From NCBI GenBank assembly GCA_026392555.1, contig JAPLBW010000227.1:1-6917 (forward strand): a stretch of 6,917 nt of DNA. The letters run 5' to 3'. The position numbers were made by a program, and so were the translations under genes. The notes beneath the pieces are model-generated. The model was not told where the DNA came from. It was given only the letters and a program-made list of their open reading frames with translations, and did no database searches. Shown in pieces: positions 6,347 through 6,917 of this stretch. The number at the start of each line of letters is the position of its first letter. Within the stretch, counting starts at the first letter, position 1. This stretch comes from Actinomycetota bacterium (GTDB lineage Bacteria > Actinomycetota > Actinomycetes > UBA12327).

Positions 6347-6375
6347 ACCATAAAGCCTAAGCGACTCCAGTTCAA
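6347..6375 (-). promoter_or_regulatory. Sigma-70-type promoter giving a leaderless transcript for the HTH-like gene
   Basis: On the minus strand a -35 TTGAAC (6370-6375) and a -10 TATGGT (6347-6352) are separated by 17 bp. Six bases separate the -10 from the A of ATG 6340, so transcription would start at or next to the start codon. No Shine-Dalgarno sequence precedes this ATG, consistent with leaderless translation, which is common in actinomycetes. Confidence 0.55.
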
Positions 6376-6380
6376 TGACG

Positions 6381-6410
6381 CCTGGTCCATGCAATCGCAT
6401 GAACCACAGG
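6381..6410. promoter_or_regulatory. Imperfect dyad in the divergent intergenic region, candidate operator
   Basis: Nested inverted repeats share one centre near 6394: CATGC/GCATG (6388-6392 and 6397-6401, 4-bp spacer), TGGT/ACCA (6383-6386 and 6403-6406), and, offset by one base, CCTG/CAGG (6381-6384 and 6407-6410). The element lies just upstream of the -35 of the leftward promoter, centred about 54 bp before its predicted start, and about 85 bp before the rightward acyltransferase start. It could serve as an activator or regulator site for either gene; the leftward gene product itself has an HTH-like end. Confidence 0.4.
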
Positions 6411-6463
6411 TCTTAGCGTGCCTTTTGGGAATACAGTTGGTCACCAGATCCTCTGATATACCC

Positions 6464-6469
6464 AAGGAG
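6464..6469 (+). promoter_or_regulatory. Ribosome binding site deciding the acyltransferase start
   Basis: AAGGAG lies 7 nt before TTG 6477 and 10 nt before GTG 6480, while the ATG at 6570, where homology begins, has no Shine-Dalgarno match. This supports initiation at the adjacent TTG/GTG pair. Confidence 0.6.
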
Positions 6470-6479
6470 CCCTGCATTG

Positions 6480-6917
6480 GTGACAAACCAGCGCGCAGGC
6501 AAAGGTTTCGCTAAGAGGGGTTCCCCGCACAAGGGAAACAAACCGCCCGCGACAGCGCCGAGTCGACGCATGGATGTGCAATTCCTGCGCGTGATCGCAG
6601 TCCTGAGCGTCACCATTTTTCACTTTGCTCCGGGTTTTGTTCTTGTCCCCCAGGGTTACCTGGGCGTGGACATGTTCTTCACTATTAGTGGATTTGTTAT
6701 CACCGCACAAATGTTGCGAGCCAAGGATGCAGCAACGTGGTCCTACCCAGCCTTCCTAGCTTCTCGAGTGCGTCGCCTACTCCCCAGTGCTGTCTTTGTC
6801 ATCGCTGTGTCCATGCTGGCCATCTTGATCCTGGGTAACCCAGTCACTGCTGAAAGCGAATCACGGGCCGCCGGCTCAGCGCTGCTTTATGTCGCGAACT
6901 TTTTCTTCGCCCACCGC
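6480..6917 (+). CDS. Membrane acyltransferase, Acyl_transf_3 (OafA/YrhL-like), N-terminal part
   Basis: The frame is open to the window edge, giving 146 residues of a family usually 350-700 long. After a basic, Pro-containing tail (1-30), the first helix begins MDVQFLRVIAVLSVTIFHF (31-49) with the presumed catalytic His48. Then come GYLGVDMFFTISGFVIT (59-75), the RVRRLLPS motif (96-103) and a second hydrophobic stretch (104-119). These match multi-pass acyltransferases that O-acetylate or acylate sugars of the envelope, exopolysaccharide or secondary metabolites; the acceptor cannot be told from this part. Whether a C-terminal SGNH domain follows is outside the window. GTG 6480 is chosen because AAGGAG lies upstream, with TTG 6477 nearly as good and ATG 6570 a shorter alternative. 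It is divergent from the HTH-like gene; I see no clear promoter in 6411-6463. Confidence 0.88.
   Translation, partial: MTNQRAGKGFAKRGSPHKGNKPPATAPSRRMDVQFLRVIAVLSVTIFHFAPGFVLVPQGYLGVDMFFTISGFVITAQMLRAKDAATWSYPAFLASRVRRLLPSAVFVIAVSMLAILILGNPVTAESESRAAGSALLYVANFFFAHR

Noticed and set aside
6441..6710. An 89-codon minus-strand frame across the start of the acyltransferase
   Set aside because: It overlaps the antisense of a gene with clear family motifs and a ribosome site, and its product has no recognisable feature.
1..6917. Mobile element, CRISPR array, tRNA or defence island
   Set aside because: No transposase or integrase motifs, spaced direct repeats, tRNA cloverleaf or recognised defence domains were seen; the gene content and codon use look like ordinary chromosome.

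Overview
The window looks like chromosomal DNA from an actinomycete (Actinomycetota) of moderate G+C, in the mid-50s percent by eye. The main evidence is a tight block of CDP-alcohol phosphatidyltransferase, DUF881, Sbp/DUF1290 and DUF881 genes. This matches the Mycobacterium tuberculosis Rv1822-Rv1825 arrangement as I remember it. GTG starts and an apparently leaderless promoter also fit. I cannot name a genus. An uncultivated aquatic lineage is only a guess from the G+C and gene mix.

Layout: all genes up to 6340 lie on the minus strand, and one gene at the right edge lies on the plus strand. Reading the minus strand from right to left: a promoter-like element at 6347-6375 drives an unrecognised protein with a helix-turn-helix-like C-terminus (5708-6340). 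That gene is coupled by an ATGA overlap to a DUF1345 membrane protein (5037-5711), and a weak terminator follows. A gap of about 180 bp contains a strong GC-rich stem-loop and leads to a two-domain 3-mercaptopyruvate-type sulfurtransferase (3951-4853) with an internal 15-residue tandem duplication. After 57 bp comes an SDR oxidoreductase resembling chlorophyll b reductase (NYC1/NOL) (3084-3893). Then come a two-TM protein with a large extracytoplasmic domain (2249-3058), a PgsA-like phospholipid synthase (1663-2247), DUF881 (830-1666), Sbp (501-833) and a second DUF881 protein cut by the window edge (1-504).

From the SDR leftwards, spacings are 25 bp, 1 bp and then three 4-bp stop/start overlaps, so these genes are probably co-transcribed. 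The left part is an envelope module: a phospholipid headgroup enzyme plus three small membrane proteins of a family that sits beside ftsA/ftsZ in Bacillus. The plus-strand gene at the right edge (from about 6480) is the N-terminal part of a membrane acyltransferase (Acyl_transf_3, OafA-like) and is divergent from the helix-turn-helix gene. The divergent region contains an imperfect dyad that could be an operator.

I see no tRNA, rRNA, CRISPR array, transposase, prophage gene or recognisable defence system. The best leads are the unrecognised helix-turn-helix/DUF1345 pair with its promoter and dyad, the NOL-like SDR, and the sulfurtransferase duplication.
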